The notes beneath the pieces are model-generated. The model saw only the letters and a program-made list of their open reading frames with translations, searched no databases and was not told where the DNA came from. A DNA stretch of 64,000 bases. Origin: CAYLXN01 sp964388235 (GTDB lineage Bacteria > Patescibacteriota > Saccharimonadia > Saccharimonadales > Saccharimonadaceae). The position numbers and the translations under genes are program-made. Positions 45,401-53,943 of this stretch are shown here, piece after piece. Each line of letters opens with the position of its first letter. Position 1 is the stretch's first letter. The stretch spans positions 1-64,000 of the forward strand of contig CAYLXN010000001.1 in NCBI GenBank assembly GCA_964388235.1, in the 5' to 3' direction.

Positions 45401-45631
45401 ATAGCGTTGCAGTCTAGCGTAAGTAGGGGCATATGCGCTACCTGAGCCTGTGATTACTAAATCGCCATTAGAATCTTTAAACTGTGTGTATTTGTAACCC
45501 GAAGTCGCAAAAGTTGGTGTTTTGCTGAAATCTAAAAAAATCAAGCTATTAGCAATGGCTAGTGCTAAAAAGCTACATTTGATTATTTTGCGAATAAAAG
45601 TTTTTTTAAGAGTCATGGATTTATCTTTCAT
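42467..45631 (-). CDS. Very large exported Cys-containing surface protein
   Basis: About 1054 aa from the ATG at 45631 (GTG at 45640 possible). A signal segment (about 15-35) is followed by Tyr/Asn/Ser-rich extracellular sequence. The middle (about 345-420) carries repeated CC motifs (VSCCKKYSGF, VECCQTGKG). The C-terminal 300 residues show regularly spaced short strands (ITITEPLNIPKGRRVVILA, LTVNGPIIAN-type runs), suggesting a beta-helix. Its C-terminal pattern (VDAWLVAD ... LVVNGPIIANQLKPRR ... PAEIFNFRPDAYLFGY) resembles exported Patescibacteria proteins of unknown function. Probably an adhesin or surface-coat protein; that is inference. Encoded 3' of an anchored coiled-coil protein. Confidence 0.65.
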   Translation of the reverse strand: MKDKSMTLKKTFIRKIIKCSFLALAIANSLIFLDFSKTPTFATSGYKYTQFKDSNGDLVITGSGSAYAPTYARLQRYSTSISPPIPHLNDGLEQCNRDLDGKVQLYLSSSTMGYKSICHKGYTSLTANFAAPYQLAAFFNCSSANYATPCRGANAMMYASGLGQNMANLAFGENTPSKNGMAPIINRTLFSDKNQNKISGYTSYSDNGGSHAGHYYLTSFGSTSLQTNFYLTSQILESAKANGGRVILRHAMDDMAYIRVNSSSWYKAQNAQANPSGISQDIDVTNHLRTGNNTIDAIVYDKVYVRPTAPHTDANAFAFYGLFVRREAGSTPTNPTNPPANPKVSCCKKYSGFNPLYQMSSCTGDYAPAGSAICQIPPKPKVECCQTGKGQDNTSSFEESCPSGWHPKGSSQCNPQIWNSIVGAGVTCGDPSVSGGQDGCRSDQRAYQTSDVVASANNKYITFRFSWRLNQQTKLITNHPLRPIIKDPYSSFSQTRDRFYIDTRNQTWLLQIQVKPEDVGKRICRQLSITPSQYNSINNYSPTGTANSSIVCAYVPYNYNINDTTVGIDGGTAPGSQITINQPTINKDKNGSYPHLDATQTKPIQWSLDRFVIPSSGINYNQITTNLGKKFSSGSAACEFYTNPNGPAKATECNKLTGGNTSLTATEQSKAIANNLSYRIPENIPVGTKICFVVSVKPWYDQEITKANRDSWFHGTPNCIVIDKRPKLQVRGGGVLTTGSISTNNTTISGRRHGSWTEYDAVANGPITNFATNSGYLRRTGINSPYFNSLTFANVNNKLGRFSSSNNISHLRSANSSHLSIAGYFSDLNNADKRETVSFRLNNAYLNNLGPKPLNDKFFIIKADRAITITEPLNIPKGRRVVILAKEGIEVKHNINYAQNGIGSIADIPQLILISDRLITIDPGVTKVDAWLVADNNNGNALINTCNQGGNLSAKTCAQQLVVNGPIIANQLKPRRTSFSDTGSELRNINGAWADVALVANQNAIQEANGTIHNTNLPAEIFNFRPDAYLFGYSAASGNNVFKTTSLKELPARY

Positions 45632-45646
45632 TTTTATCACTATATT

Positions 45647-46195
45647 TTAATCAACTCGATTAATAAATATTTCTTTAGCGAACATATCGTATTTAGTGTC
45701 GCTTTCGTTTAGACCGCCAAACTCCCTTGCTTTATCGGAACCGATAATCGAAACTTGCATAGGTGTACCGCCAGAAATAGAGTCAATACTTCTATCTGGT
45801 TCAAGTTCAGTTTTATCAGTATAGTAAGCTTTGGTATGGTCTGAAGCATAGAGTGTCAAGTCGCTGTTTTTGAATTCGCTAGTACCATCTTCTTTAAAAT
45901 ATTCTAGAGATTGAGTAATGGTCAGTTCTTTGGTTTCTGGGTTGTAGGATTTGAAATTGCCTTCATATATAGTTCCGTCTTCGTTGCTAAGTTCGATGAC
46001 CGCCTCCTGCTTCTCTTTCTCAGCTAGCTTGGCTTTGGTTTGGGTCAATTCTTCATTTTTATTTCCATAAGGCAAGTTGGTGCCGACGAAAATTCCGATC
46101 GCCAAGCCGACGATAAATAGCACCGCCAATAAACCAATGATAATATAATTTTTGTTGTCGGTCTTTGCTTTTTTGGGGGTTGTTTTCGATGCCAT
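45647..46195 (-). CDS. Single-pass membrane protein with coiled-coil neck
   Basis: 182 aa. Basic N-terminus, one membrane helix (about 19-40, IIIGLLAVLFIVGLAIGIFVG), a short coiled coil (50-70, ELTQTKAKLAEKEKQEAVIEL) and a soluble domain rich in short strands. No family recognised. A GGAG site lies 9 nt before the ATG. It is transcribed just ahead of the 1054-aa exported protein and may anchor or assist it. Confidence 0.6.
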   Translation of the reverse strand: MASKTTPKKAKTDNKNYIIIGLLAVLFIVGLAIGIFVGTNLPYGNKNEELTQTKAKLAEKEKQEAVIELSNEDGTIYEGNFKSYNPETKELTITQSLEYFKEDGTSEFKNSDLTLYASDHTKAYYTDKTELEPDRSIDSISGGTPMQVSIIGSDKAREFGGLNESDTKYDMFAKEIFINRVD

Positions 46196-46297
46196 TTATG
46201 AGCTCCATTTATAATAATTAATAGTTTATAAAATACATAACCATTTTAGCAGTTTTAAATATAAAGTAAAGAAATATTGCTAGTCGAAGATTCATAG

Positions 46298-46303
46298 TAT
46301 AAT
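46298..46303 (+). promoter_or_regulatory. -10 element of tsaD (near-leaderless)
   Basis: TATAAT ending 8 nt before the tsaD ATG. A TTGCTA about 15 nt upstream could be the -35. Confidence 0.55.
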
Positions 46304-46311
46304 AATTAGCA

Positions 46312-47346
46312 ATGAGGATTTTAGGGATTGAAACTAGTTGTGATGAAACCGCAGTGGCGATCGTCGAGGATGGTCAGCGGATTTTGGCAGATGTGGTTTT
46401 TTCGCAAATTGATCTGCACGCGGCGTTCGGTGGCGTGGTGCCAGAGGTAGCGGCGCGATCGCATTTAGAAATAATCAATCCATTGGTGGAGCGGGCTTTG
46501 AATGAAGCTAAGACTAGCTGGGAGGAAATTGATGCGATCGGGGTAACTTACGCACCTGGATTGATTGGCTCGCTGTTGATCGGCACTCTCGCCGCCCGAA
46601 CTTACGCTGTGACGCACAATATTCCCCTCTATTCGATTCATCATACTCTGGCTCATTTTTATGCTAACTATTTAGCAGTTGATTCGATTGCCTTTCCTCA
46701 CCTGTCACTGGTGGTCAGTGGCGGTCACACTCAATTGGTGTTGTTTAATTCACAACATAACTTTAAATCTTTAGGTCAGACTCAGGACGATGCGGTCGGT
46801 GAGGCTTTTGATAAGGTGGCCAAAATTATCGGTCTGCCCTACCCCGGTGGGCCAGCGATTCAAACGGCGGCTTTGCAAGGTGATCCAGACCGATTTAAAT
46901 TGCCGATCAGTAAGATGCAGCGACCTTATGATGTCAGTTTTTCGGGTTTAAAAACTGCGGTGCTGCGGCAGGCTCAGCAACTAATTGGTGAAGACTATAG
47001 TTTTCCATCTGGCGAGATTGCTAATCGGTTGTCACCTCAGGATAAGTTCGATTTGGCGGCTAGTTTTCAGCAGACGGCAGTTAAAACCTTACTAAAGGTT
47101 TGTCAGAGAGCGGTTGATAATTTTCAGCCTCAGTCGGTCTCACTGGCTGGCGGTGTGGCGGCTAATCAATTACTGCGTCAAACTTTCCAGCAAAATTTCT
47201 CCAAATTAATCGTGCCAGAACTAAAATTTACTGGCGATAATGCTGCCATGGTGGCAGTGACAACCTATTATTTGTCGCAAACCAACTCCCCTGTTGATCC
47301 GTATGATTTTGAAGTTGAGCCGAGTTTATCGCTCGATCAGTTATAA
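46312..47346 (+). CDS. tsaD: tRNA N6-adenosine threonylcarbamoyltransferase
   Basis: 344 aa. TsaD, with TsaB/C/E, makes the t6A modification at position 37 of ANN-decoding tRNAs. The start MRILGIETSCDETAVAIV, metal-binding HHTLAHFYANYL (H-x3-H), SGGHTQLVL and the DDAVGEAFDKVAKIIGLPYPGGP segment are all canonical. First gene of a plus-strand run with femAB and valS. Confidence 0.97.
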   Translation: MRILGIETSCDETAVAIVEDGQRILADVVFSQIDLHAAFGGVVPEVAARSHLEIINPLVERALNEAKTSWEEIDAIGVTYAPGLIGSLLIGTLAARTYAVTHNIPLYSIHHTLAHFYANYLAVDSIAFPHLSLVVSGGHTQLVLFNSQHNFKSLGQTQDDAVGEAFDKVAKIIGLPYPGGPAIQTAALQGDPDRFKLPISKMQRPYDVSFSGLKTAVLRQAQQLIGEDYSFPSGEIANRLSPQDKFDLAASFQQTAVKTLLKVCQRAVDNFQPQSVSLAGGVAANQLLRQTFQQNFSKLIVPELKFTGDNAAMVAVTTYYLSQTNSPVDPYDFEVEPSLSLDQL

Positions 47347-47349
47347 TTT

Positions 47350-48303
47350 ATGGTAAAATTTAAAGTAATGAAGAGGCATTTTTTAGCAAGTGAAGCTTGG
47401 TCTAGGTTCCAAAAAACTAAAAATTTGGAGACTATCTTCGCTGAAGGCAAAGGTTGGTTGTACGCAGCCATTGTTGAGACTGACAAAATTAACCCTCGCT
47501 TGTACTGCCCGCGCTCTCCTCAGGTTGAGTCAGTGGAGGCTTTGCAGGCGGCGTTGAAAGATCTAGAGACCAAAGCCAAGGAAAACGACGTCTGGTTTGT
47601 ACGGATCGAGCCGGATGGGGCTAATATAAATTCCAAAGATTTAATTGGCTTGGGCTATCATCGGGTTAAGGATTACCAGCCGAGCCTGACTTGGCTTTTG
47701 GATCTCTCCCCTTCTGAAGATGAATTGATTGCTAACATGAAACAAGCTAACCGCAATTTGTATCGAAACTACCAAAAGAAAGGCTTGGAGTTTTGTGAAG
47801 CTGACAGTTCAGACGAAATCGAGCATTTAATCAAGCTTTTCGAAAAAATATCACAACATAAAACTGTGAAATTTCACCCCCCAAAATACTTCAGAAATCT
47901 GGCCTCTTCTATGATAGATTCGGGTTCAGCCCACTTGTTTCATGTGAAAAAAGATGGTAAAATAATAGCCTCAAGTTTAGTTTATGACGACAACACTACC
48001 CGCTATTACGCACATGCAGCTAGTGATCACGATCAGCGAAAATTAGGAGCTGGTTCAGTTCTATTAACTAATATGATCATCGATGCTAAGCGACGAGGTT
48101 TGAAAAGCTTTGATTTTTACGGAGTTACTGATAGTGCTAATCCCGATCACCCGTGGTACGGATTTACTAAGTTTAAGCAAAGTTTTGGTGGTGAGTATTA
48201 TCGTTATCTTGGCACCTGGGAGAAACCAATCAAGGCACTCCCCTATTGGATTTATCGACAAGTTTTAAAATTGACTCGATTACTCAAAAAAATCCGCCCA
48301 TGA
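47350..48303 (+). CDS. FemAB-family peptidyltransferase (lipid II interpeptide bridge)
   Basis: 317 aa. The fold is two linked GNAT-like domains. FLASEAWSRFQKTKN at the N-terminus and the C-terminal SSLVYDDNTTRYYAHAASD, then FDFYGVTDSANPDHPWYGFTKFKQSFGGE are the FemX/FemA hallmarks. These enzymes add amino acids from tRNA to the side chain of lipid II. The missing coiled-coil arm fits FemX-like single-residue enzymes. Starts 3 nt after tsaD. Confidence 0.9.
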   Translation: MVKFKVMKRHFLASEAWSRFQKTKNLETIFAEGKGWLYAAIVETDKINPRLYCPRSPQVESVEALQAALKDLETKAKENDVWFVRIEPDGANINSKDLIGLGYHRVKDYQPSLTWLLDLSPSEDELIANMKQANRNLYRNYQKKGLEFCEADSSDEIEHLIKLFEKISQHKTVKFHPPKYFRNLASSMIDSGSAHLFHVKKDGKIIASSLVYDDNTTRYYAHAASDHDQRKLGAGSVLLTNMIIDAKRRGLKSFDFYGVTDSANPDHPWYGFTKFKQSFGGEYYRYLGTWEKPIKALPYWIYRQVLKLTRLLKKIRP

Positions 48304-48346
48304 TATAATTTAAGCAAACTAAATAACTGAGAAATGAGAGAAGAAA

Positions 48347-50911
48347 ATGGAATTAGCTAGCAAATATCAGCCCAGTCAATTAGAACCGACTATCTATGCG
48401 ATGTGGGAAAAAAGTGGGGTATTTAACCCCAGTGGCGAAGGCGAGCCTTACTCAATCGTGATGCCGCCACCAAACGCTAACGGTAATTTGCACATAGGTC
48501 ATGCTTTGACGGTTAGCCTTCAGGATCTGTTGGCGCGTTATTACCGAATGAAAGGCCGCGATGTGGCTTATATTCCAGGGGCTGATCACGCTGGTTTCGA
48601 AACGTGGGTGGTGTTTGAAAAGCATCTTGCCAAACAGGGGAGAGGCCGGCACGAATTTTCACGTGACCAGTTGTATCAGATGGTTTGGGATTTTGTGGCC
48701 AAAGAGCGGGGTAATATGGAGCTGCAATTGCGAGCTTTGGGTGTTAGCTGTTCTTGGAATGATTTGGTATTTACGCTGGATGAAAAAGTTATCAAGGGCG
48801 TGTATCAAACCTTCAAAAAATTATGGGATGATGGGCTGGTTTACAGAGGTGAGCGGATTGTTAATTATTCGACTAAATACCAAACTAGTTATGCTGATAT
48901 TGAGGTAGACAACAAAGAAGTTGAAGGGGTGCTGTATAAGATTGCCTACCCAATACTTGATGAGGTTGGGGAGTTGGTAGTAGCAACCACGCGTCCTGAG
49001 ACGATGTTTGGCGATGTGGCGATTGCGGTTAACCCCGAAGATGATCGCTACAAGAAATTTATTGGTAAAGAAGTGATATTGCCGCTGACCAATCGCGAAA
49101 TTCCAGTGATTGCTGATGAATATGTTGATCCTGAATATGGAACAGGGGTGTTAAAAATCACTCCAGCCCACGATCCAAACGATTTTGAGTTGGGGCAAAA
49201 ATATCAATTTGAGCCGATAAAAGTCATCGATTTTGATGGGACGATGATTAATGTTCCAGCTGGTTTTGTTGGGTTGACTGTCGATGAGGCGAGGAAGAAA
49301 ACCATTGCTGCGCTCGAGGCTCAAGAGCTGTTGCGCGGTTCTGAGACCATAAAACACGTGGTTGGTTTTGACTATAAATCGGGCTTGCCGATCGAGCCGA
49401 TGATCAAGGATCAATGGTTCTTAAAAGTTAGGCCCTTGGCGGAGAGAGCCAAGCAGGCGTTGGTTGACGGCCAGATAAAGTTTTACCCCGAGAGTAAGAA
49501 GCGAGTTCTAATTCAATACCTGGACAATCTTCGAGATTGGAATTTATCACGCCAAATCGCTTGGGGGATTCCGATTCCAGCTTTTCAGAATAGCGAAAAT
49601 TGTGATGATTGGATTTTTGACGATCGCGTTGACCAAAAAGAGCTGGAGATTAACGGCAAGATTTATTATCGCGAAGAGGATACTTTTGACACTTGGTTCT
49701 CGAGTGGGCAGTGGCCATTTTTGACAACTGATTACTTAGAAAATGGTAAATTAGCTCGATTTTACCCTAATAATTTGATGGAAACCGGAGCTGATCTGTT
49801 GGATCGCTGGGTGGCGCGGATGATCATGTTGGGTTTGTATATGACCGATAAAGTGCCGTTTGAGGAAGTTTATATGCACGGCATGGTGCTGGACTCTAAT
49901 TCGCAAAAAATGAGTAAATCCAAGGGTAATGTTGTGAATCCGATGGAAATTATCGGCGAGTATGGCTCCGATGCCTTAAGAATTGGGGTAATTAGTAATC
50001 GTTCAGCTGGGCAAAATCAAGCTTTTTCTACTTCGAGCGTGGTTGCTGGGCGCAATTTCTGCAACAAACTTTGGAATATGGCGCGGTTTGCTCAATCGAA
50101 AATTGATGATAACTTCAAAGTGGAATATTTAGACGGTGTTACGGCGGTTTCAGAGGCTGACAATTGGATTTTAATTCGGCTTAATCAAGCCATCAAGCAA
50201 GTTGAGGATAATTTGGCTAATTATCGATTTGCTGAGGCGATGGAAACGATTTACCACTTCTTGTGGAGTAACGTTGCGGATTGGTATGTCGAAAGTGCAA
50301 AAACCAATCTCAATCCGCAGTTATTGGCATATGTTCTCGAGTCTTGCCTCAAGCTGGCTCATCCGTTTGCGCCTTTTACAACTGAAGCGATTTGGCAATC
50401 ACTACCTTGGCGTGAAGATTTGCTGATTAAGCAATCATTTCCAGAATCAAACCAAATTGTGGTTGATTCAACTAAGGCAAATGCTTTTGATGATATAATT
50501 AAAATAGTTGAAGAAACTAGATATCTCAATGCATCGCTGCCTGGATATAAAAAATATGATTTAATTTATGTTTCTGATGAGCTAATTGCTAATAATCGAA
50601 AATTAATCAAACATTTGGCAAACCTCAAGGATGTTATTCAACAAGATAATCCAGTTGGAATTCGAATTGCCAACACAGCTCATAATTGTTGGCTAAAAGT
50701 TGATGCGGAAACTCTCTACCGTCATCAGTCTGATTTAGAAGTGCGACTGCTCGAGACTCGCGCCCAGGCGGCTAAATTAGCTCAACGCTTAGAAAATCAA
50801 GCCTATTTGGCGAAGGCGCCGGCTAAACTAGTCGATGAGTCAAGGTCGCAACTTAAACAAACTGAAGAGTTAATTGCTCGGTTAGAAAAAGAACTAGAAG
50901 TCCTCGAGTAG
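48347..50911 (+). CDS. valS: Valyl-tRNA synthetase
   Basis: 854 aa class I synthetase. HIGH motif in PPPNANGNLHIGHALT (about 42-57), editing domain with TTRPETMFGDVAIAVNP, KMSKS motif in DSNSQKMSKSKGNVVNP, and the C-terminal coiled-coil tRNA-binding arm (LETRAQAAKLAQRLENQAYL). Valine specificity follows from overall similarity and the coiled-coil tail. Last gene of the tsaD run, with a GAGAGAAG site upstream. Confidence 0.96.
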   Translation: MELASKYQPSQLEPTIYAMWEKSGVFNPSGEGEPYSIVMPPPNANGNLHIGHALTVSLQDLLARYYRMKGRDVAYIPGADHAGFETWVVFEKHLAKQGRGRHEFSRDQLYQMVWDFVAKERGNMELQLRALGVSCSWNDLVFTLDEKVIKGVYQTFKKLWDDGLVYRGERIVNYSTKYQTSYADIEVDNKEVEGVLYKIAYPILDEVGELVVATTRPETMFGDVAIAVNPEDDRYKKFIGKEVILPLTNREIPVIADEYVDPEYGTGVLKITPAHDPNDFELGQKYQFEPIKVIDFDGTMINVPAGFVGLTVDEARKKTIAALEAQELLRGSETIKHVVGFDYKSGLPIEPMIKDQWFLKVRPLAERAKQALVDGQIKFYPESKKRVLIQYLDNLRDWNLSRQIAWGIPIPAFQNSENCDDWIFDDRVDQKELEINGKIYYREEDTFDTWFSSGQWPFLTTDYLENGKLARFYPNNLMETGADLLDRWVARMIMLGLYMTDKVPFEEVYMHGMVLDSNSQKMSKSKGNVVNPMEIIGEYGSDALRIGVISNRSAGQNQAFSTSSVVAGRNFCNKLWNMARFAQSKIDDNFKVEYLDGVTAVSEADNWILIRLNQAIKQVEDNLANYRFAEAMETIYHFLWSNVADWYVESAKTNLNPQLLAYVLESCLKLAHPFAPFTTEAIWQSLPWREDLLIKQSFPESNQIVVDSTKANAFDDIIKIVEETRYLNASLPGYKKYDLIYVSDELIANNRKLIKHLANLKDVIQQDNPVGIRIANTAHNCWLKVDAETLYRHQSDLEVRLLETRAQAAKLAQRLENQAYLAKAPAKLVDESRSQLKQTEELIARLEKELEVLE

Positions 50912-50930
50912 ATAGTGCTTTTAGAAAAAT

Positions 50931-50960
50931 AATCAACCTTGCTGGCTAGCAGGGTTGATT
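50931..50960. terminator. Intrinsic terminator between valS and rlmH
   Basis: 13-bp stem (one G-U) with a GGCT loop. On the minus strand it runs into TTATTTTT, fitting rlmH; it also ends the valS transcript. Confidence 0.65.
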
Positions 50961-50962
50961 GG

Positions 50963-51415
50963 TTAATAGTGATGATAAGGCTGGTTGCGATTAATTGCTT
51001 GAGCTCGGTAAATTTGTTCGGTTAATAATAAGCTGACAAGCTGATGCGGAAAAACTAATTTTGACAAACTCCAGATAAAATCCGCCCGCTGTTTGACTTC
51101 TTGATTAACTCCGTAGGCGCCACCGATAATGAAAGTTAATTTATGAGATAATTGTTGGTCGATCAATTTGGCCAGAGCGGGGGAGTCAAAGATCGAACCA
51201 GTTTCGTCGAGCAAGATTACAAATTGATCGGGTTTAACTTGGCTTAAGATTTGCGCTGATTCGTGGTTTTTAGCCGCCAGGACGTCGTTTAGACCGCTGG
51301 GACGAATCCAATTCCAGTTTATTTTATAAGCTGGTTCTAGGCGCTTAGAAAAGGTCGCAATTCCTTCCTTGATGTAGGGTTGGTGTTTCTTGCCAACGGC
51401 AATGACGGTAATCAT
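50963..51415 (-). CDS. rlmH: 23S rRNA pseudouridine-1915 N3-methyltransferase
   Basis: 150 aa SPOUT methyltransferase. It shows ITVIAVGKKHQPYIKEGI, the knot region FIIGGAYGVNQEVKQRAD and the C-terminal LSKLVFPHQLVSLLLTEQIYRAQAINRNQPYHHY-type end. It modifies helix 69 of 23S rRNA at the intersubunit bridge. Starts 2 nt after the HIT-protein gene. Confidence 0.95.
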   Translation of the reverse strand: MITVIAVGKKHQPYIKEGIATFSKRLEPAYKINWNWIRPSGLNDVLAAKNHESAQILSQVKPDQFVILLDETGSIFDSPALAKLIDQQLSHKLTFIIGGAYGVNQEVKQRADFIWSLSKLVFPHQLVSLLLTEQIYRAQAINRNQPYHHY

Positions 51416-51417
51416 AG

Positions 51418-51813
51418 CTAGAGCTTGGTGGTGAATAATTTTTTGGCCATAGTTTCGAGTTCAAACTGGCTAGCTTGAGGTGCATCATGATTGAGAAACT
51501 CATCAACTTCATCAAACGGAATCAAGTGAACGTGAGCGTGTGGAACATCGGCGCCGACTACCTGAACACCGACATATTTAGTGCCGAGTTTATTTTTCAG
51601 GTGGCTGCCGAGTTGTTTGGTAGTTAGCATCAGATAACTGTAATCGTCATCAGTCATTTGCCAGATGAATTCGACTGGTTTTTTAGGGATTAGCAGAGTG
51701 TGTCCAGGTCGATTGGGAGCAATATCTAAAAACGCCAGTACTTTGTCATCCTCGTAGATTTTATGGGCTGGTATCTCGCCCGCGATAATTTTGCTAAAAA
51801 TTGTATCTTCCAT
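51418..51813 (-). CDS. HIT family hydrolase (Hint type)
   Basis: 131 aa. The histidine triad is HAHVHLIPF (about 90-98); DTIFSKIIAGEIPAHKIYED and APNRPGHTLLIPKKPVE are typical of Hint-like nucleotide phosphoramidases. An AAAGGA site precedes the ATG and a TGC-TATAAT box lies upstream. Confidence 0.95.
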   Translation of the reverse strand: MEDTIFSKIIAGEIPAHKIYEDDKVLAFLDIAPNRPGHTLLIPKKPVEFIWQMTDDDYSYLMLTTKQLGSHLKNKLGTKYVGVQVVGADVPHAHVHLIPFDEVDEFLNHDAPQASQFELETMAKKLFTTKL

Positions 51814-51854
51814 GCAATTCCTTTCGCTTACTTCTTTGATTTTTATTATAGCAA

Positions 51855-51883
51855 ATGAAAAACTCTGCCAATAGGCAGAGTTT
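51855..51883 (-). terminator. Intrinsic terminator of the 79-aa orphan gene
   Basis: Perfect 10-bp stem AAACTCTGCC/GGCAGAGTTT overlapping the stop codon, with TTTTT following on the minus strand. Confidence 0.85.
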
Positions 51884-52121
51884 AGAGAAAATAGGTTATG
51901 ACAACTTCCCCTTCACTGACTTCTGTACGAAGGCGCACTTTTTTGGAGCCTTCTTTAAAATATCCAGTCAGTGCGTTTTTTGACAGATCAGGATCTAAGA
52001 TCCTATGTCCGTCAATAATAAGAGGCTCTCCTTTTTTATAATAGGCTTCGAGCCTATTATAAAATTCGTCTGGTGAGATTTTTAATTTTTTGTATCTCAC
52101 CTTTATTTGACAATTTTTCAT
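51882..52121 (-). CDS. Orphan 79-aa small protein
   Basis: 79 aa, basic N-terminal half (QIKVRYKKLKISPDEFYNRL), then EPLIIDGHRILDPDLSKNAL and a C-terminal strand pair ending EGEVVITYFL. No family recognised and no membrane segment. It has an almost ideal ribosome site (AAAGGAGG), its own TTGACT-17-TAAAAT promoter, a leader hairpin and a terminator. It is therefore a self-contained, probably well-expressed unit. Confidence 0.65.
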   Translation of the reverse strand: MKNCQIKVRYKKLKISPDEFYNRLEAYYKKGEPLIIDGHRILDPDLSKNALTGYFKEGSKKVRLRTEVSEGEVVITYFL

Positions 52122-52146
52122 GTCAAATCCCTCCTTTCTCTTTTTT

Positions 52147-52199
52147 GTTTCGCTACCGAAACGTTGGATTATTTTATCATATATTTATTAAATAGTCAA
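52147..52199 (-). promoter_or_regulatory. Promoter and leader hairpin of the 79-aa gene
   Basis: TTGACT (52194-52199), 17-nt spacer, TAAAAT (52171-52176). The leader contains a 6-bp stem GTTTCG-GTAG-CGAAAC (52147-52162) shortly before the ribosome site. Confidence 0.6.
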
Positions 52200-52213
52200 T
52201 AAAATAAAGATCA

Positions 52214-53914
52214 TTAAACTGATGGGAACTTTAGTTTTGCTAGAGATTTTTCCTTTCTTTCTTCGTAAATATCTTGCAATTCTTTGTCGTTGCCTGCGGA
52301 GACAAACTCAAGATAATCAGAAAAGGTGTTAACCCAAAATAGAATCTCTTTTTTTATTGACCCCATTCTCTCCACCGAAGACATTGGCAGAAAGAGATTA
52401 TTTTTAGTCTGGGTGTTTTCCATTTGGTTTTTGTCAAGGATCTCTCTTTCACTAGCCTCAGTTTCCTTTTTCGAACGCACTGGTTTAGAAGCATTGTTAG
52501 AGCTGTTGGTGTATTTAATTTTCTGGTTTTTGCTAAGTGATTTCATGTATTTTGTCATTCGGTCACGATTTTCGGTTTGGGTTTTATTAAGTAACTTTAT
52601 AGCTGGCATTTCTTCGTTATAGTTTAGGAACAAGCTATTTTTATTAGGATCTAACACAGCTCTTTCGGTCACTATTGTTTCTAATCTTTCGTTGAGCTTT
52701 ATTGTTTTTTCAACTCGCAATTTAAAGTCCCCTGAGTAGATATGAGACCATAGTGGTAGGGATAGATTGTCCATTACCCTTAGCTTTTCCAAGTCCATAG
52801 AATCATAAGTCTTTAGCTTGTCTTTCTTTATTTTGTAGGCATTATCTCTTGATGATTTGATATCGATTGGTACAATAGCTGTTTTATAATTATTATTTAG
52901 TATGTCATATTCTGAAGCAAAAACGTATTGATTATTTTTGTTAAGTTTTACTTTACTAGCGATAAAGAAATCGACTCCTCTTGAGTCTTGTTCAGGAGTT
53001 GCATCCAAAATTGTAAATAAATCGGTTTCATCGAATGTAGTCAGAAATTCTGAAAAAGCAATTTCATGTTGCATTCCTAGGAAGACTTCCTTTAATTTTT
53101 TGATATGATACTCTATTAAGCGGTTAATCTCTTTATCCGTTCTTCCGAGCTTATATTGCTCTTCGCGCGTCTCCATGGCTTTAGAGTAGTAATTTTTGAT
53201 ACGGTCGTCAAGGTCAAAATTGCTGTTTTCGGCTTGTTTTAAGCTAGCTATGGCTTCGTAAACCTCGTTGTTGAAGGGTAATGTAAAAAGCTCTTTTATT
53301 GTATTTTTTAAACCCTGTTTATTTGCGTACTTGGCAGGTCTTGAATCATTCTCTCTTTTCCAGAGAGCTTTTTGAAAAATTTGCATTAAAACAGGCCTCT
53401 TTTGTTGTTGAAAAGTAGGTAGTCTGCGAGTATCGGCTAGTGCTTCAGCCTCTCTTTTGTCGATATATTGATGAATGTTTTCTTTATTAATTAACTGCAA
53501 CAAACCACTTCCTTCGAAATAAGGAGAGATAGAATCGATTAAGATTTTTTCTTGGTAAGTTAAAAAAAGGGGGGGTGAATCTTTTTCTTGGCTAATCTCT
53601 TGAGTAGCTTCTTTGTTTGGTTCTGATTCTTCTGTTTTTTTCAGCACACCTGAACGGTCAAGTACCTCACTAGCTAATTTGAAAGCCGCTTCATCCTTTA
53701 GATTGGAGAAAAAAGCTTCCTCTTCTTCTGTATACAATTTAATGCCTAGATCCCTGTATTTATTCATCCACTGCTCTTCGGTTAGGGAGCCAGCCGCTTT
53801 CTTTTTTTCTGCCCCCTCAAAATTAGATGATTCATCATTCTCAACGGGTGAAATTTGATTTTCTTCAAACTTCTTTTGATCTTCTTCGTTATTATTGCCA
53901 CCTTCTTTTTCCAT
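52214..53914 (-). CDS. Hypothetical protein with candidate PD-(D/E)XK nuclease-like core
   Basis: About 566 aa (ATG at 53914; TTG one codon earlier possible). The first 120 residues are acidic and disordered. The core around 280-370 reads HEIAFSEFL (E285), RGVDFFIASK (D316) and IVPIDIKSS (D352, K354). The spacing and strand context match the E...D...(D/E)-x-K layout of PD-(D/E)XK nucleases. The last 200 residues are basic with a long helix. No membrane segment. It sits between the 79-aa orphan and tRNA-Ser. Function unproven; the nuclease reading is a pattern-based inference. Confidence 0.5.
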   Translation of the reverse strand: MEKEGGNNNEEDQKKFEENQISPVENDESSNFEGAEKKKAAGSLTEEQWMNKYRDLGIKLYTEEEEAFFSNLKDEAAFKLASEVLDRSGVLKKTEESEPNKEATQEISQEKDSPPLFLTYQEKILIDSISPYFEGSGLLQLINKENIHQYIDKREAEALADTRRLPTFQQQKRPVLMQIFQKALWKRENDSRPAKYANKQGLKNTIKELFTLPFNNEVYEAIASLKQAENSNFDLDDRIKNYYSKAMETREEQYKLGRTDKEINRLIEYHIKKLKEVFLGMQHEIAFSEFLTTFDETDLFTILDATPEQDSRGVDFFIASKVKLNKNNQYVFASEYDILNNNYKTAIVPIDIKSSRDNAYKIKKDKLKTYDSMDLEKLRVMDNLSLPLWSHIYSGDFKLRVEKTIKLNERLETIVTERAVLDPNKNSLFLNYNEEMPAIKLLNKTQTENRDRMTKYMKSLSKNQKIKYTNSSNNASKPVRSKKETEASEREILDKNQMENTQTKNNLFLPMSSVERMGSIKKEILFWVNTFSDYLEFVSAGNDKELQDIYEERKEKSLAKLKFPSV

Positions 53915-53943
53915 CAATACATCCTCTGTTATAATTTCTAATT

